Shown here one piece after another: positions 41,918 to 51,179 of a stretch of 64,000 nucleotides of DNA (positions within the stretch are counted from its first letter, which is position 1; each line of letters opens with the position of its first letter). The stretch is taken from positions 1 through 64,000 of the forward strand of contig SZYB01000003.1 in NCBI GenBank assembly GCA_030263285.1. The letters are read 5' to 3'. The position numbers and the translations under genes were made by a program. Source of the stretch: Bergeyella sp. (GTDB taxonomy: Bacteria; Bacteroidota; Bacteroidia; Flavobacteriales; Weeksellaceae). The notes beneath the pieces were generated by a model that saw only the letters and a list, made by a program, of their open reading frames with translations, searched no databases and was not told the origin of the DNA.

Positions 41918-43264
41918 ATGAGTAAAAAACTTTTACTTAAAAATGCTCATGTGGAGGGAATCGGAAAGTTTGAGGTATACCGACAGCATGAGGGATACCA
42001 AGCGGCAGAAAAGGCTCTTAAAATGTCGCCGGAGGAGATTTTGGAAGAGGTAAAAACTTCGGGTCTTAGGGGTCGGGGAGGAGCGGGTTTTCCCACGGGG
42101 CTTAAGTGGAGTTTTCTGGCAAAGCCCGAGGGGGTTCCCAGACATTTGGTAGTAAATGCAGACGAGTCTGAGCCGGGAACTTTTAAAGATCGTTATCTTA
42201 TGGAAGTGCTTCCCCATCTACTTATAGAAGGGATGATTATTTCTTCCTATTGCTTGGGTTCCAATACTTCGTTTATCTATATAAGGGGGGAATATGCATG
42301 GATTCCCGACATACTGGAAGAAGCAATAGCGGAGGCCAGAGCGGCAGGATTTCTGGGAAAGAATATTCTGGGTTCTGGTTTTGATTTGGATATATATGTC
42401 CAGAGAGGGGCGGGGGCTTATATATGCGGAGAAGAAACAGCCCTTCTTGAATCTTTGGAGGGAAAAAGAGGAAATCCGAGACTTAAGCCTCCTTTTCCTG
42501 CAGTTAAAGGTCTATGGGAAAGACCCACTGTAGTCAATAATGTGGAGTCTATAGCGGCGGTAGTTCCTATCATCGGAATTTCTGGGGCAGAATATGCAAA
42601 GATAGGAATGGGAAAATCTACGGGAACCAAGCTCATTTCTGCTTGTGGGAATATCAATAAGCCTGGCGTTTACGAGATCGACATGACCATGACCGTAGAG
42701 GATTTTATATTTTCGGAGGAGTATTGCGGGGGTATCCCTAATCACAAGGCGTTTAAGGCTTGTATTCCGGGGGGCAGTTCGGTTCCTATCCTACCTGCGA
42801 ATTTAATGTTGAAAACGAGTAAGGGAGAACCTAGGTATATGAATTATGAATCTCTTTCAGAGGGCGGTTTTGCTACGGGTACCATGATGGGATCGGGAGG
42901 ATTTATCGTTTTGGATGAAGATCAATGTGTGGTAGAACATACCATGACTTTGGCGAGATTTTATAATCATGAAAGTTGCGGACAGTGTACCCCTTGCAGA
43001 GAAGGGACAGGCTGGATGTACAAAATTCTTAGAAAAATAGAAAACGGAGAGGGTTCTCTCAGGGATATTGATCTTTTATGGGACATACAGCGTAGAGTAG
43101 AGGGAAATACCATTTGTCCGCTGGGAGATGCTGCGGCATGGCCGGTGGCATCGGCAATCAGACACTTTAGAGATGAGTTTGAATGGCATGTAAAGAATAG
43201 AGAATTATGCCGAAAACAAAATTACGGATTGGGAAAATATGCAGATCCTATAACCGTTAATTAA
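41918..43264 (+). CDS. nuoF: NADH-quinone oxidoreductase subunit F (NADH-binding)
   Basis: A 448-residue subunit that oxidises NADH. Signatures: the NADH/FMN glycine-rich loop RGRGGAGFPTGLKW, NADESEPGTFKDR, the FMN site GAGAYICGEETALLES, and the N3 4Fe-4S ligands in ESCGQCTPCREGTGW plus the later cysteine in GNTICPLGDAAA. Ends with the usual helical C-terminus. Immediately followed by a frameshifted gene for an outer-membrane protein. Confidence 0.98.
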   Translation: MSKKLLLKNAHVEGIGKFEVYRQHEGYQAAEKALKMSPEEILEEVKTSGLRGRGGAGFPTGLKWSFLAKPEGVPRHLVVNADESEPGTFKDRYLMEVLPHLLIEGMIISSYCLGSNTSFIYIRGEYAWIPDILEEAIAEARAAGFLGKNILGSGFDLDIYVQRGAGAYICGEETALLESLEGKRGNPRLKPPFPAVKGLWERPTVVNNVESIAAVVPIIGISGAEYAKIGMGKSTGTKLISACGNINKPGVYEIDMTMTVEDFIFSEEYCGGIPNHKAFKACIPGGSSVPILPANLMLKTSKGEPRYMNYESLSEGGFATGTMMGSGGFIVLDEDQCVVEHTMTLARFYNHESCGQCTPCREGTGWMYKILRKIENGEGSLRDIDLLWDIQRRVEGNTICPLGDAAAWPVASAIRHFRDEFEWHVKNRELCRKQNYGLGKYADPITVN

Positions 43265-43282
43265 TTAATTTATTCTATATCT

Positions 43283-44141
43283 ATGGCCAAATCTATTTTT
43301 TTTATAATTTTTTTGTCGGTTTCTTCTTTCGTTTTTTCTCAGGAAAATGGGCAAGAACAGTTTCAAGAAACCGAGACACAAAAATCCCTGACAAGAAAAA
43401 AACAAATGTTTGTTTTTTGGGGTTGGAACAGAGCGGTTTATACAATATCCGATATTTCTTCTAGGGGAGGTGGGGGTAGTTTCGCGCTCAACAGCTTGGC
43501 CGCTCCGGATATTTTTACTTCATTTACCGTTGAGGATTATTTTGGTTTGGAGAACCTTATCATTCCGCAGACTAATGCCAGAATTGGGTGTTTCACAAAA
43601 GATAACGTGGCTTTGGTGTTGAGATTAGATCATATGAAATGTGTGAAATATGTAATGAGGCAAAACCAGACGGTAGACTTTGGGGGACAAATTGGGGATC
43701 CTAAATGTGTAGCAATGGTAAAGGGGGGAAGGGTTGATCTCTCCGATGGGCAATTTCTTACCTTTGAGCACACCGATGGGCCTAATTGTGCAAATATAGG
43801 GATAGAGAAGTATTCTGTTCTGCACGTTTCAAGGTATTTTGATCTCAATTGGTCGTGTGGTGGGGGAGCGGGTGCGTTTATCCCGAAGACTAACGCAAAG
43901 TTATTTGGTTTTGAGGGAAGTGATCGGCTTCATCTGGCGGGTTTTGGTCTTGATATGAGAAGCCTTTAATGCGATATTTTAAACACATTATGTTGAGGTT
44001 TGAGGTAAGAGGGGGATATAATATGTCGATATGCCGGATATAGAGACGACACCCGATAGGATTGATAAAGCTTGCCAAGATTTTTTCTTTGGAAACATAG
44101 AATTTCTTCTTTGTGTTAAAAAACCGAGTCTTAGGTGGTGA
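43283..44141 (+). pseudogene. Frameshifted exported outer-membrane protein gene inside the nuo operon
   Basis: The first frame gives 228 residues with a signal peptide (FFIIFLSVSSFVFSQ) and FWGWNRAVYTISDI, VLRLDHMKCVKYVMRQNQTV, FLTFEHTDG and GAFIPKTNAKLFG, all familiar from a flavobacterial family of beta-barrel-like exported proteins. It stops early at 43967-43969. The expected C-terminal part is still readable in other frames: RYFKHIMLRFEVRGGY (about 43971-44018), then a second shift and MPDIETTPDRIDKACQDFFF down to a stop at 44139-44141. Thus two frameshifts remove the last ~55 residues, including the expected final strand. The gene may be inactive, or one or both shifts could be sequencing errors. 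It separates nuoF from nuoG but is not a complex I subunit. Confidence 0.8.
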
Positions 44142-44156
44142 CAAAAGAAAAATAAA

Positions 44157-45188
44157 ATGAGTGAAGAAATAAAAAAGATAAAGATTACCATAGATGGTAA
44201 AACTACAGAAGTTTTGCCCGGTACTTCTATACTGGAAGCAGCAAGACAAATAGGAGGAAGAGAAGTGCCGCCTGCCATGTGCTATTATAGTAAGTTGGAG
44301 TCTAGTGGTGGGAGATGCAGGACGTGTCTCGTAGAGGTTTCCAAGGGGTCTGAGGCAGATCCAAGACCCATGCCCAAGCTGGTAGCAAGTTGTAGGACTT
44401 ATGTGATGGATGGCATGGAGGTAAAGAATCTGAGTTCGGAGAGAACACGAGAAGCAAGGAAAGCGGTTACAGAGTTTTTACTTATTAATCACCCGTTAGA
44501 TTGTCCTGTGTGTGATCAGGCCGGAGAGTGTAGTTTACAAGATTTGGGTTATGATCATGGGGCGGAACAGACCAGGACGGAGTTTGAGAGAAGGACTTTT
44601 GATGCAGATGACATAGGACCGAACATAAAACTTAATATGAACAGGTGTATCCTTTGTGCTCGTTGCGTGCTCACGGCCAGCCAGATTACCGAGAGCAGAG
44701 AACATGGGATTTTGTTTAGGGGGGATCGTGCAGAGATTTCTACCTATCTCAATAAGGCACTTGACAGTGATTTTGTTGGGAATATTATAGATGTTTGTCC
44801 TGTGGGTGCTCTTACAGACAGAACCGCCAGATTTTTGAGCAGAGTTTGGTTTACCAAACCCATGAATGCACACTGCGCCTGTGAAAAATGTTCCGGAAGG
44901 GCGGTTTTATGGATGAAGGGAGACGAGATTGTAAGGGTAACGGCCCGAAAGAACCAGTGGAATGAGGTGGAAGACTGGATTTGTGATACATGCAGGTTTG
45001 AGAAGAAAGAAGCTGAAAAGTGGACAATAGAGGGTCCTAGACACGTAGACAGACATTCGGTAATATCGCTTAATCATTATGAAAATCCGGAGTATGAGCA
45101 TCGGCTTTTGGATAATCCTGATGCAAAAGAAATATCGGGTAGGGATGAGGAGGACATAAAAGCGAAAAATACTTTTCCCAACGTATGA
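44157..45188 (+). CDS. nuoG: NADH-quinone oxidoreductase subunit G, short form
   Basis: A 343-residue subunit carrying the N-terminal iron-sulfur domains of NuoG but no molybdopterin-type C-terminal domain (E. coli NuoG has about 900 residues). Order: 2Fe-2S ferredoxin (MCYYSKLESSGGRCRTCLVEV), the N5-type site HPLDCPVCDQAGECSLQDL, 4Fe-4S ligands RCILCARCV and DVCPVGALT, then the beginning of the next cluster-binding segment, HCACEKCSGRAV with WICDTCRF. The shortened form is, to my knowledge, normal for flavobacteria. It begins 16 bases after the frameshifted gene's end. Confidence 0.95.
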   Translation: MSEEIKKIKITIDGKTTEVLPGTSILEAARQIGGREVPPAMCYYSKLESSGGRCRTCLVEVSKGSEADPRPMPKLVASCRTYVMDGMEVKNLSSERTREARKAVTEFLLINHPLDCPVCDQAGECSLQDLGYDHGAEQTRTEFERRTFDADDIGPNIKLNMNRCILCARCVLTASQITESREHGILFRGDRAEISTYLNKALDSDFVGNIIDVCPVGALTDRTARFLSRVWFTKPMNAHCACEKCSGRAVLWMKGDEIVRVTARKNQWNEVEDWICDTCRFEKKEAEKWTIEGPRHVDRHSVISLNHYENPEYEHRLLDNPDAKEISGRDEEDIKAKNTFPNV

Positions 45189-45240
45189 GAAATAGAGTTC
45201 GCAAAAATAACATGGTACAGAAAGAACACAAAAACGATAA

Positions 45241-46302
45241 ATGGAGTTATTAATTTTTAAACTGATACTGGTTTTAGCTTTGTTTTTGCTTTCCCTCACG
45301 GTGGCAGCCTATTCTACGTGGGCAGAAAGAAAGGTAGCGGCTTTTATGCAGGACAGGATAGGGCCCAACAGAAGTGGACCGTGGGGACTTTTACAGCCTT
45401 TGGCAGACGGGGGTAAATTTTTTTTCAAAGAGGATTTTACTCCGGCCAATGCAGAGAAGTTTTTGTTTATTATGGGGCCTTCTATTGTGATGTTTCTTTC
45501 TTTGCTTACTGGGGCGGTAATTCCTTGGGGTAGGGCTTTGGAGATTGGTGGAAAAGTGTTTGATCTTCAGGTGGTCAGCATAGATGTGGGGGTACTTTAT
45601 ATTATGGGATTGGCTTCTGTTTCTGTGTACGGAATGATGTTGGGTGGATGGGCTTCCAATAATAAATATTCTCTTCTGGGTGCCATACGGGCGAGTTCCC
45701 AGATGATTTCATACGAGCTTGCTATGGGTTTGTCCTTGCTCTCTATTATTATGATGAGTGGTTCTCTGGATCTTAAGCATATAGTGGAGCAACAAGGGGA
45801 AGGAAAGATATGGGGAATTTTGCCTGAAATTTCTGGGCTTAATTGGAATATTTTTTATCAGCCTTTTGCCTTTGTTATATTTTTTGTAGCCGTTTTGGCA
45901 GAATGCAATAGACATCCGTTTGATCTCCCGGAGTGTGAATCTGAACTGGTGACAGGGTACTCCACAGAGTATTCTTCCATGAAACTGGGTCTTTATCTTT
46001 TTGGAGAATATGTGAACATGTTTATTTCAAACGCCCTTTTGGTCTGTTTGTTTTTTGGAGGCTATAATTATCCGGGAATAGAGTGGGTAGCAGAAAACTG
46101 GGGAGAAAATATATCCAGCGTTCTTAGCGTATTTTCCTTTTTAGCCAAGACTTTTTTGGGGATTTTTATTTTTATGTGGATACGGTGGACAATTCCCAGA
46201 TTTCGCTATGATCAGCTCATGCATCTGGGGTGGAAAAAACTTATCCCCTTCGCCCTTATTAATCTGATGGTTACAGGGGCTGTTATGTTATTATGTTTAT
46301 AA
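45241..46302 (+). CDS. nuoH: NADH-quinone oxidoreductase subunit H
   Basis: A 353-residue membrane subunit with about eight helices at the interface of the peripheral and membrane arms. Family blocks: WAERKVAAFMQDRIGPNRSGPWGLLQPLADGGKFF at about 27-61, MISYELAMGLSLL, and AECNRHPFDLPECESELVTGY (about 222-242), which includes the conserved acidic E-channel residues. It lies 52 bases after nuoG. Confidence 0.97.
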   Translation: MELLIFKLILVLALFLLSLTVAAYSTWAERKVAAFMQDRIGPNRSGPWGLLQPLADGGKFFFKEDFTPANAEKFLFIMGPSIVMFLSLLTGAVIPWGRALEIGGKVFDLQVVSIDVGVLYIMGLASVSVYGMMLGGWASNNKYSLLGAIRASSQMISYELAMGLSLLSIIMMSGSLDLKHIVEQQGEGKIWGILPEISGLNWNIFYQPFAFVIFFVAVLAECNRHPFDLPECESELVTGYSTEYSSMKLGLYLFGEYVNMFISNALLVCLFFGGYNYPGIEWVAENWGENISSVLSVFSFLAKTFLGIFIFMWIRWTIPRFRYDQLMHLGWKKLIPFALINLMVTGAVMLLCL

Positions 46303-46350
46303 ATTTAAATTGTGGAGACAGAAAAAACGAGTTGTTTTTTTAATTGAAAA

Positions 46351-46893
46351 ATGAAACTTACAGATAGATCAAAAGTAGTCTCAAATAAAAAGATGACTTT
46401 TACGGAGAAGCTCTATTTTCCAGCTATAATAAAGGGAATGGGCATCACCTTAAAGCATTTTTTTAAAAAATCCGCTACTGTTTCTTACCCGGAAGAGGAG
46501 AGACCCAGGGCTAAGGTATGGCGAGGAATGCATGTCCTGAAGAGAGATCAGCAGGGCAGGGAGAGGTGCACGGCCTGTGGGCTTTGTGCAGTAGCCTGTC
46601 CCGCAGAGGCTATCACGATGACAGCGGCAGAAAGGACAAAACAGGAAAAATCGCTGTACAGAGAAGAAAAATATGCAGCGGTATATGAAATTAATATGCT
46701 TCGATGTATTTTTTGCGGAATGTGCGAGGAAGCCTGCCCTAAGTCGGCTATTTACCTTACCGATAGGCTGGTGAACGTGGAATCGCATAGAAGCTCTTTT
46801 ATTTATGGGAAAGATAAATTGTTGGAAAAGACGGGTGCCTCTATAGATATATCCGAGAGACAGAGTGAAAAACAAAGAAAAACGATGAGATAG
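46351..46893 (+). CDS. nuoI: NADH-quinone oxidoreductase subunit I
   Basis: A 180-residue peripheral subunit with two 4Fe-4S clusters (N6a and N6b): CTACGLCAVACPAEAI and CIFCGMCEEACPKSAI. These link the iron-sulfur chain to N2. The N-terminal helical part (TLKHFFKKSATVSYPEE) anchors it near the membrane arm. nuoJ starts two bases after its stop. Confidence 0.97.
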   Translation: MKLTDRSKVVSNKKMTFTEKLYFPAIIKGMGITLKHFFKKSATVSYPEEERPRAKVWRGMHVLKRDQQGRERCTACGLCAVACPAEAITMTAAERTKQEKSLYREEKYAAVYEINMLRCIFCGMCEEACPKSAIYLTDRLVNVESHRSSFIYGKDKLLEKTGASIDISERQSEKQRKTMR

Positions 46894-46895
46894 GT

Positions 46896-47390
46896 ATGGA
46901 ACAAATTATTTTTTATTTCATTTCCGGGATTACGGTTCTTAGCGCACTTTTTTTTGTTTTTTCAAGGAATCCCCTGTATGCAATATTATCCTTGATAGTG
47001 ACTTTTTTTTCTATAGCGGGTCTGTACGTTCTGCTCAACGCCCAGTTTTTGGCCATTGTTCAGGTTATAGTCTATGCAGGTGCCATCATGGTTTTGTTTC
47101 TCTATATCCTAATGATGCTCAACCTCAATAAAGAGAACGAGTCCAAAAAACATGTTTTTTACCAATGCCTGGGAGTTTTGGCTACGGGTATTCTTTTTCT
47201 TGGGATTCTTTCTGCATATAAAGGGATCACCAGAGAAACTTTTGCGACAGATGCAGACCCGTCTGTAGGACTCACCGAAAATCTCGGAAAATTATTGTTT
47301 AACGAGTATGTTTTGCCTTTTGAATTTGCTTCCATACTGATTCTTGCCGGTATAGTGAGCGTTGTTTTAGTAGGAAAAAAAGACTTATAG
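46896..47390 (+). CDS. nuoJ: NADH-quinone oxidoreductase subunit J
   Basis: A 164-residue membrane subunit with five predicted helices. The family block FLAIVQVIVYAGAIMVLFLYILMML is at residues 50-74, and the C-terminal helix has FEFASILILAGIVSVVLVGKK. Part of the proton-translocating arm. It overlaps no neighbour and is two bases from nuoI and 11 from nuoK. Confidence 0.96.
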   Translation: MEQIIFYFISGITVLSALFFVFSRNPLYAILSLIVTFFSIAGLYVLLNAQFLAIVQVIVYAGAIMVLFLYILMMLNLNKENESKKHVFYQCLGVLATGILFLGILSAYKGITRETFATDADPSVGLTENLGKLLFNEYVLPFEFASILILAGIVSVVLVGKKDL

Positions 47391-47401
47391 ATAAGATAGC
47401 C

Positions 47402-47734
47402 ATGGAAAATAATATAAATCTCTTCACCCAGAGCATTCCACTGGAGCACATTGTTATATTGTGCACCTTTTTGTTTTGTCTTGGGGTTATGGGAGTACTT
47501 TTGAGGAAAAACGCAATTGTCATATTGGGTTGTGTAGAGCTGATGCTAAATTCTGTCAATTTGTTATTGACTGCTTTCTCTGCCTATAAGGGGAGCGGTG
47601 AAGGGCAGATTCTTGTGTTTTTCATTATGGTGGTTGCTGCTGCTGAGGTTGCTGTAGGCCTGGCCATTATCTCTATGATATACAGAAATACACGGTCGGT
47701 TGATGTGAGTATATTTAATAAATTAAGAGGTTAG
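47402..47734 (+). CDS. nuoK: NADH-quinone oxidoreductase subunit K
   Basis: A 110-residue subunit with three helices. CVELMLNSVNLLLTAF contains the conserved membrane glutamate (E in VELMLNS), and FFIMVVAAAEVAVGLAI holds the second. Antiporter-related subunit of the proton-pumping arm. Confidence 0.96.
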   Translation: MENNINLFTQSIPLEHIVILCTFLFCLGVMGVLLRKNAIVILGCVELMLNSVNLLLTAFSAYKGSGEGQILVFFIMVVAAAEVAVGLAIISMIYRNTRSVDVSIFNKLRG

Positions 47735-47739
47735 AAAAA

Positions 47740-49662
47740 ATGAATACGGAAATTTTAACATATATCCTCATTCTTTTTCCATTAGTGGGGTTTTTTTTGA
47801 GTGGACTTTTAGGAAAATTCTTACCGAAAGTAGTGGTAGGAAGTTCTTCCACTTTAGTGGTTTTTTTATCTTTTTGTCTGGCTTCTGTAATTTTTTCAAG
47901 AATAAATTCGGAGAGTCCGCCCATCGTTGTGAACGCTTTCAAGTGGTTTACTATAGACGGAATACAGATTGATTTTGGCTTCCAAATAGATCAGCTTTCC
48001 ATCATGATGACCATGATTATTACGGGGATAGGAAGTCTTATCCATCTGTATTCTATAGGATATATGAGCCAAGATAAAGGTTTCTGTAGATTTTTTGCCT
48101 ATCTCAATCTCTTTGTTTTTTCTATGCTTCTTTTGGTAATGGGGAGTAATTATCTCATTTTATTTATCGGGTGGGAAGGTGTGGGAGTTTGCTCTTACTT
48201 ACTGATAGGCTTTTGGTTTGAGAATTGGGAATATGGAAAGGCTGCAAGAAAAGCGTTTATAATGAATAGGATAGGAGATTTGGGTTTGCTCATCGGGATT
48301 TTTCTTTTGGCAAAAGAGATGCAAACATTAGATTATATTTCGGTGAACGAAAATGCTTCAAAATTCTCTTTGGACGGTCCCATGATTTTATTTATAACCG
48401 TTAGTTTATTCATCGGTGCAGTGGGGAAATCAGCTCAGGTACCTTTGTATACCTGGCTTCCGGATGCAATGGCGGGACCCACTCCGGTGTCTGCTCTCAT
48501 ACATGCTGCTACCATGGTAACGGCAGGTATATATCTTGTGGTGAGGTCAAATGCGTTGTACTCTCTGGCTCCTTCTGTCCAGGAAGGTATTTTTTTTATA
48601 GGGTTGCTTACGGCAGCACTTGCCGCCTTTTATGCGCTGAGACAAAATGATATAAAAAAAGTTTTGGCCTATTCTACAGTGTCGCAATTGGGTTTTATGT
48701 TTGTCGCTTTGGGGCTCGGGGCTTATACTACTGCAATGTTCCATTTGATGACTCATGCTTTTTTCAAGGCATTATTGTTTTTGGGCTCAGGATCCGTTAT
48801 CCATGCAATGGGAGGAGAACAAGATATGAGATATATGGGCGGATTGAAGAAGTTTATTCCTGTCACACATATCACTTTTTTAATAGGTACGCTGGCTATT
48901 TCCGGAATGCCTTTGTTTTCCGGAATGATTTCGAAGGATGAGATCCTTACGGTGGCGTTCGTCCATAACGGGTTTTATTGGGTCATTCTCTTCATTATAG
49001 CGGCCATGACGGCAACTTATATGTTCAGGCTTTATTTTCTCGCGTTTTGTGGGGAATTTAGAGGCACCCGGGACCAAAAAGACCATTTACATGAGAGCCC
49101 GGCTAATATGACTCTGCCTCTCGTGATTTTGGCATTTTTATCTGTGGTGGGTGGTTTTATAAATCTGCCTCACTTTGTAGCGAACGGAAAATGGTCAAAA
49201 CTTTCACTTTGGCTTGACCCTCTTATAAATGAAACGGCAAAGAATAAATTTGAAGCCGATATGACTTCCCTCAGTATAGGAACAGAAATGGGGCTCCTGA
49301 TATCCACTGTCGTGATGTTTTTTTTGGTGGGGTATCTGGTGAGGCATTTTTACGTAACAAAGAAACAGCTTCCACTGCCGGAGAATGAATACAGAGGATG
49401 GGAAAGGTTGTCGGCTAATAAACTGTATATAGATGAGATCTACAATGTTCTGTTTGTGAAAACAGCGGAAGGTTTGGGAAAAGCAGGAAGGATGTTTGAT
49501 AGGGATATTTTGGATAAATCACTTGACTGTGTGGGTATTGGTGCAGAGAATACGGGAAATGCACTGAGGAGATTCCAGAATGGAAAAGTAGAGACTTACC
49601 TGTTGATTATGTCATTCACTATAGGGATAATATTAGTAATAAACTTTTTGGTTTTCTCATGA
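47740..49662 (+). CDS. nuoL: NADH-quinone oxidoreductase subunit L
   Basis: A 640-residue antiporter-like subunit at the far end of the membrane arm. Family signatures: GVGVCSYLLIGFWFE (with the conserved E just before, in GWEG), VGKSAQVPLYTWLPDAMAGPTPVSALIHAATMV (about 226-258), MTHAFFKALLFLGSGSVIHAMGGEQDMR and the long amphipathic C-terminal helix region. 5 bases after nuoK; its TGA overlaps the ATG of nuoM. Confidence 0.98.
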   Translation: MNTEILTYILILFPLVGFFLSGLLGKFLPKVVVGSSSTLVVFLSFCLASVIFSRINSESPPIVVNAFKWFTIDGIQIDFGFQIDQLSIMMTMIITGIGSLIHLYSIGYMSQDKGFCRFFAYLNLFVFSMLLLVMGSNYLILFIGWEGVGVCSYLLIGFWFENWEYGKAARKAFIMNRIGDLGLLIGIFLLAKEMQTLDYISVNENASKFSLDGPMILFITVSLFIGAVGKSAQVPLYTWLPDAMAGPTPVSALIHAATMVTAGIYLVVRSNALYSLAPSVQEGIFFIGLLTAALAAFYALRQNDIKKVLAYSTVSQLGFMFVALGLGAYTTAMFHLMTHAFFKALLFLGSGSVIHAMGGEQDMRYMGGLKKFIPVTHITFLIGTLAISGMPLFSGMISKDEILTVAFVHNGFYWVILFIIAAMTATYMFRLYFLAFCGEFRGTRDQKDHLHESPANMTLPLVILAFLSVVGGFINLPHFVANGKWSKLSLWLDPLINETAKNKFEADMTSLSIGTEMGLLISTVVMFFLVGYLVRHFYVTKKQLPLPENEYRGWERLSANKLYIDEIYNVLFVKTAEGLGKAGRMFDRDILDKSLDCVGIGAENTGNALRRFQNGKVETYLLIMSFTIGIILVINFLVFS

Positions 49663-51158
49663 TCAATCTATTATCAGCATTATTGTTTATCCCTCTTTTA
49701 GGGGCTTCTATTGCGTTTATTTTCAGGGGTGCCTGTGTTCGGTTTTTGGCCTTTGTCTTTGCTCTGTTGCAGATGTTTTTCACTTTCTATCTGTTGGCGT
49801 GTTTTAATTTTTCCCCTACGGTAGATGATACCCTGCAGTACGAAATTCAATGGCCATGGTCGAATTACCTCAGGAGTTCCGTTCATTTCGGTATAGACGG
49901 CATGAGTATGCTGATGGTACTTCTTACCAATATTCTCATACCACTTATTATTCTTTCTTCTTTCAATGAGAAAAAACCTTACAGCCATAATTTTTATGCA
50001 TTGATTTTACTCATGCAATTCGGTTTATTAGGGGTTTTTACCGCTTTGGATGGAATATTGTTCTATGCATTTTGGGAAATTACGCTGATCCCGATATGGT
50101 TTATTGCAGGAATTTGGGGACAGAAAGATCAGAAATTTAGGTTTACCACCAAGTTTTTTGTATACACATTTGCAGGATCATTATTCATGCTGGCGGGTCT
50201 CATATATGTGTATGCTTTGCCGGATACGGCTTCTTTTGCCCTTACAGACCTCTATAATGCGAATCTTACGTATGGAGAGCAGGTTATTGTGTTTTTTTGT
50301 ATTTTCTTTGCTTTTGCAGTAAAACTTCCGATATTTCCCTTCCATACCTGGCAGCCGGATACCTACACTTTTTCTCCTACTCAGGGTTCTATGCTTCTTT
50401 CTGGTCTTATGTTGAAAATGGCTGTTTATGGCCTGCTCAGATATTTATTACCTGTAACGCCGGAGGCCATTGCAGGGACCGCGGGGGGCATTGTAATCAT
50501 GTTCTGCGTGTTCGGGGTCATTTATGGAGCGCTTATTGCGGGGATACAAAATGATGTAAAAAGGCTTATCGCTTATTCTTCACTTTCTCATGTAGGTCTT
50601 ATTACGGCAGGAATTTTTTCTTCCGCTTTACTTAGTCTTAACGGAAAATTTACCACAGAAGGGGGCAGTGGTGCCATGGTACAGGCTTTTGCACACGGAA
50701 TAAATGTGGTAGGATTATTTTATTGTGCGGATATTTTAGAAAAAAGATTTGGAACTCGGGACATAAGAAAAATGGGGGGATATGCAAAGGTAGCTCCTAA
50801 ATTTTCCGTTTTATTTATATTGATTTTGTTTGGCTCTCTCGGGGTACCGCTTACCAATGGTTTTGTGGGAGAATTTATACTGATAAAATCGGTTTTTGAT
50901 TATAGTACTCTTCTGGGCATCATTTCAGGTCTCACGATTATACTCGCAGCGGTGTACCTTCTCAGACTGTTTGCAAAAACTATGTTGGGCAGGGGGGAAG
51001 AAAAAGTTCTTGGCAGATTACGGGATATATCCGGAGTGGAGTTTTCCGTTTTGGCTAGTTTATGTGTTTTTGTAGTACTGTTGGGTATATTTCCTCAACC
51101 TATACTAGAGATGGTAGATACCTCTTTGAGGTTTATATATTCATCTATGATAAAATAA
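49659..51158 (+). CDS. nuoM: NADH-quinone oxidoreductase subunit M
   Basis: A 499-residue antiporter-like subunit. FHTWQPDTYTFSPTQGSMLLSGLMLKMAVYGLLR is the central motif with the conserved Lys on the following helix, and FYAFWEITLIPIWF contains the conserved glutamate. VKRLIAYSSLSHVG and GEFILI are further family blocks. The start overlaps nuoL by four bases. Confidence 0.97.
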   Translation: MINLLSALLFIPLLGASIAFIFRGACVRFLAFVFALLQMFFTFYLLACFNFSPTVDDTLQYEIQWPWSNYLRSSVHFGIDGMSMLMVLLTNILIPLIILSSFNEKKPYSHNFYALILLMQFGLLGVFTALDGILFYAFWEITLIPIWFIAGIWGQKDQKFRFTTKFFVYTFAGSLFMLAGLIYVYALPDTASFALTDLYNANLTYGEQVIVFFCIFFAFAVKLPIFPFHTWQPDTYTFSPTQGSMLLSGLMLKMAVYGLLRYLLPVTPEAIAGTAGGIVIMFCVFGVIYGALIAGIQNDVKRLIAYSSLSHVGLITAGIFSSALLSLNGKFTTEGGSGAMVQAFAHGINVVGLFYCADILEKRFGTRDIRKMGGYAKVAPKFSVLFILILFGSLGVPLTNGFVGEFILIKSVFDYSTLLGIISGLTIILAAVYLLRLFAKTMLGRGEEKVLGRLRDISGVEFSVLASLCVFVVLLGIFPQPILEMVDTSLRFIYSSMIK

Positions 51159-51179
51159 TTTTTATAATAAAAATAAAAG

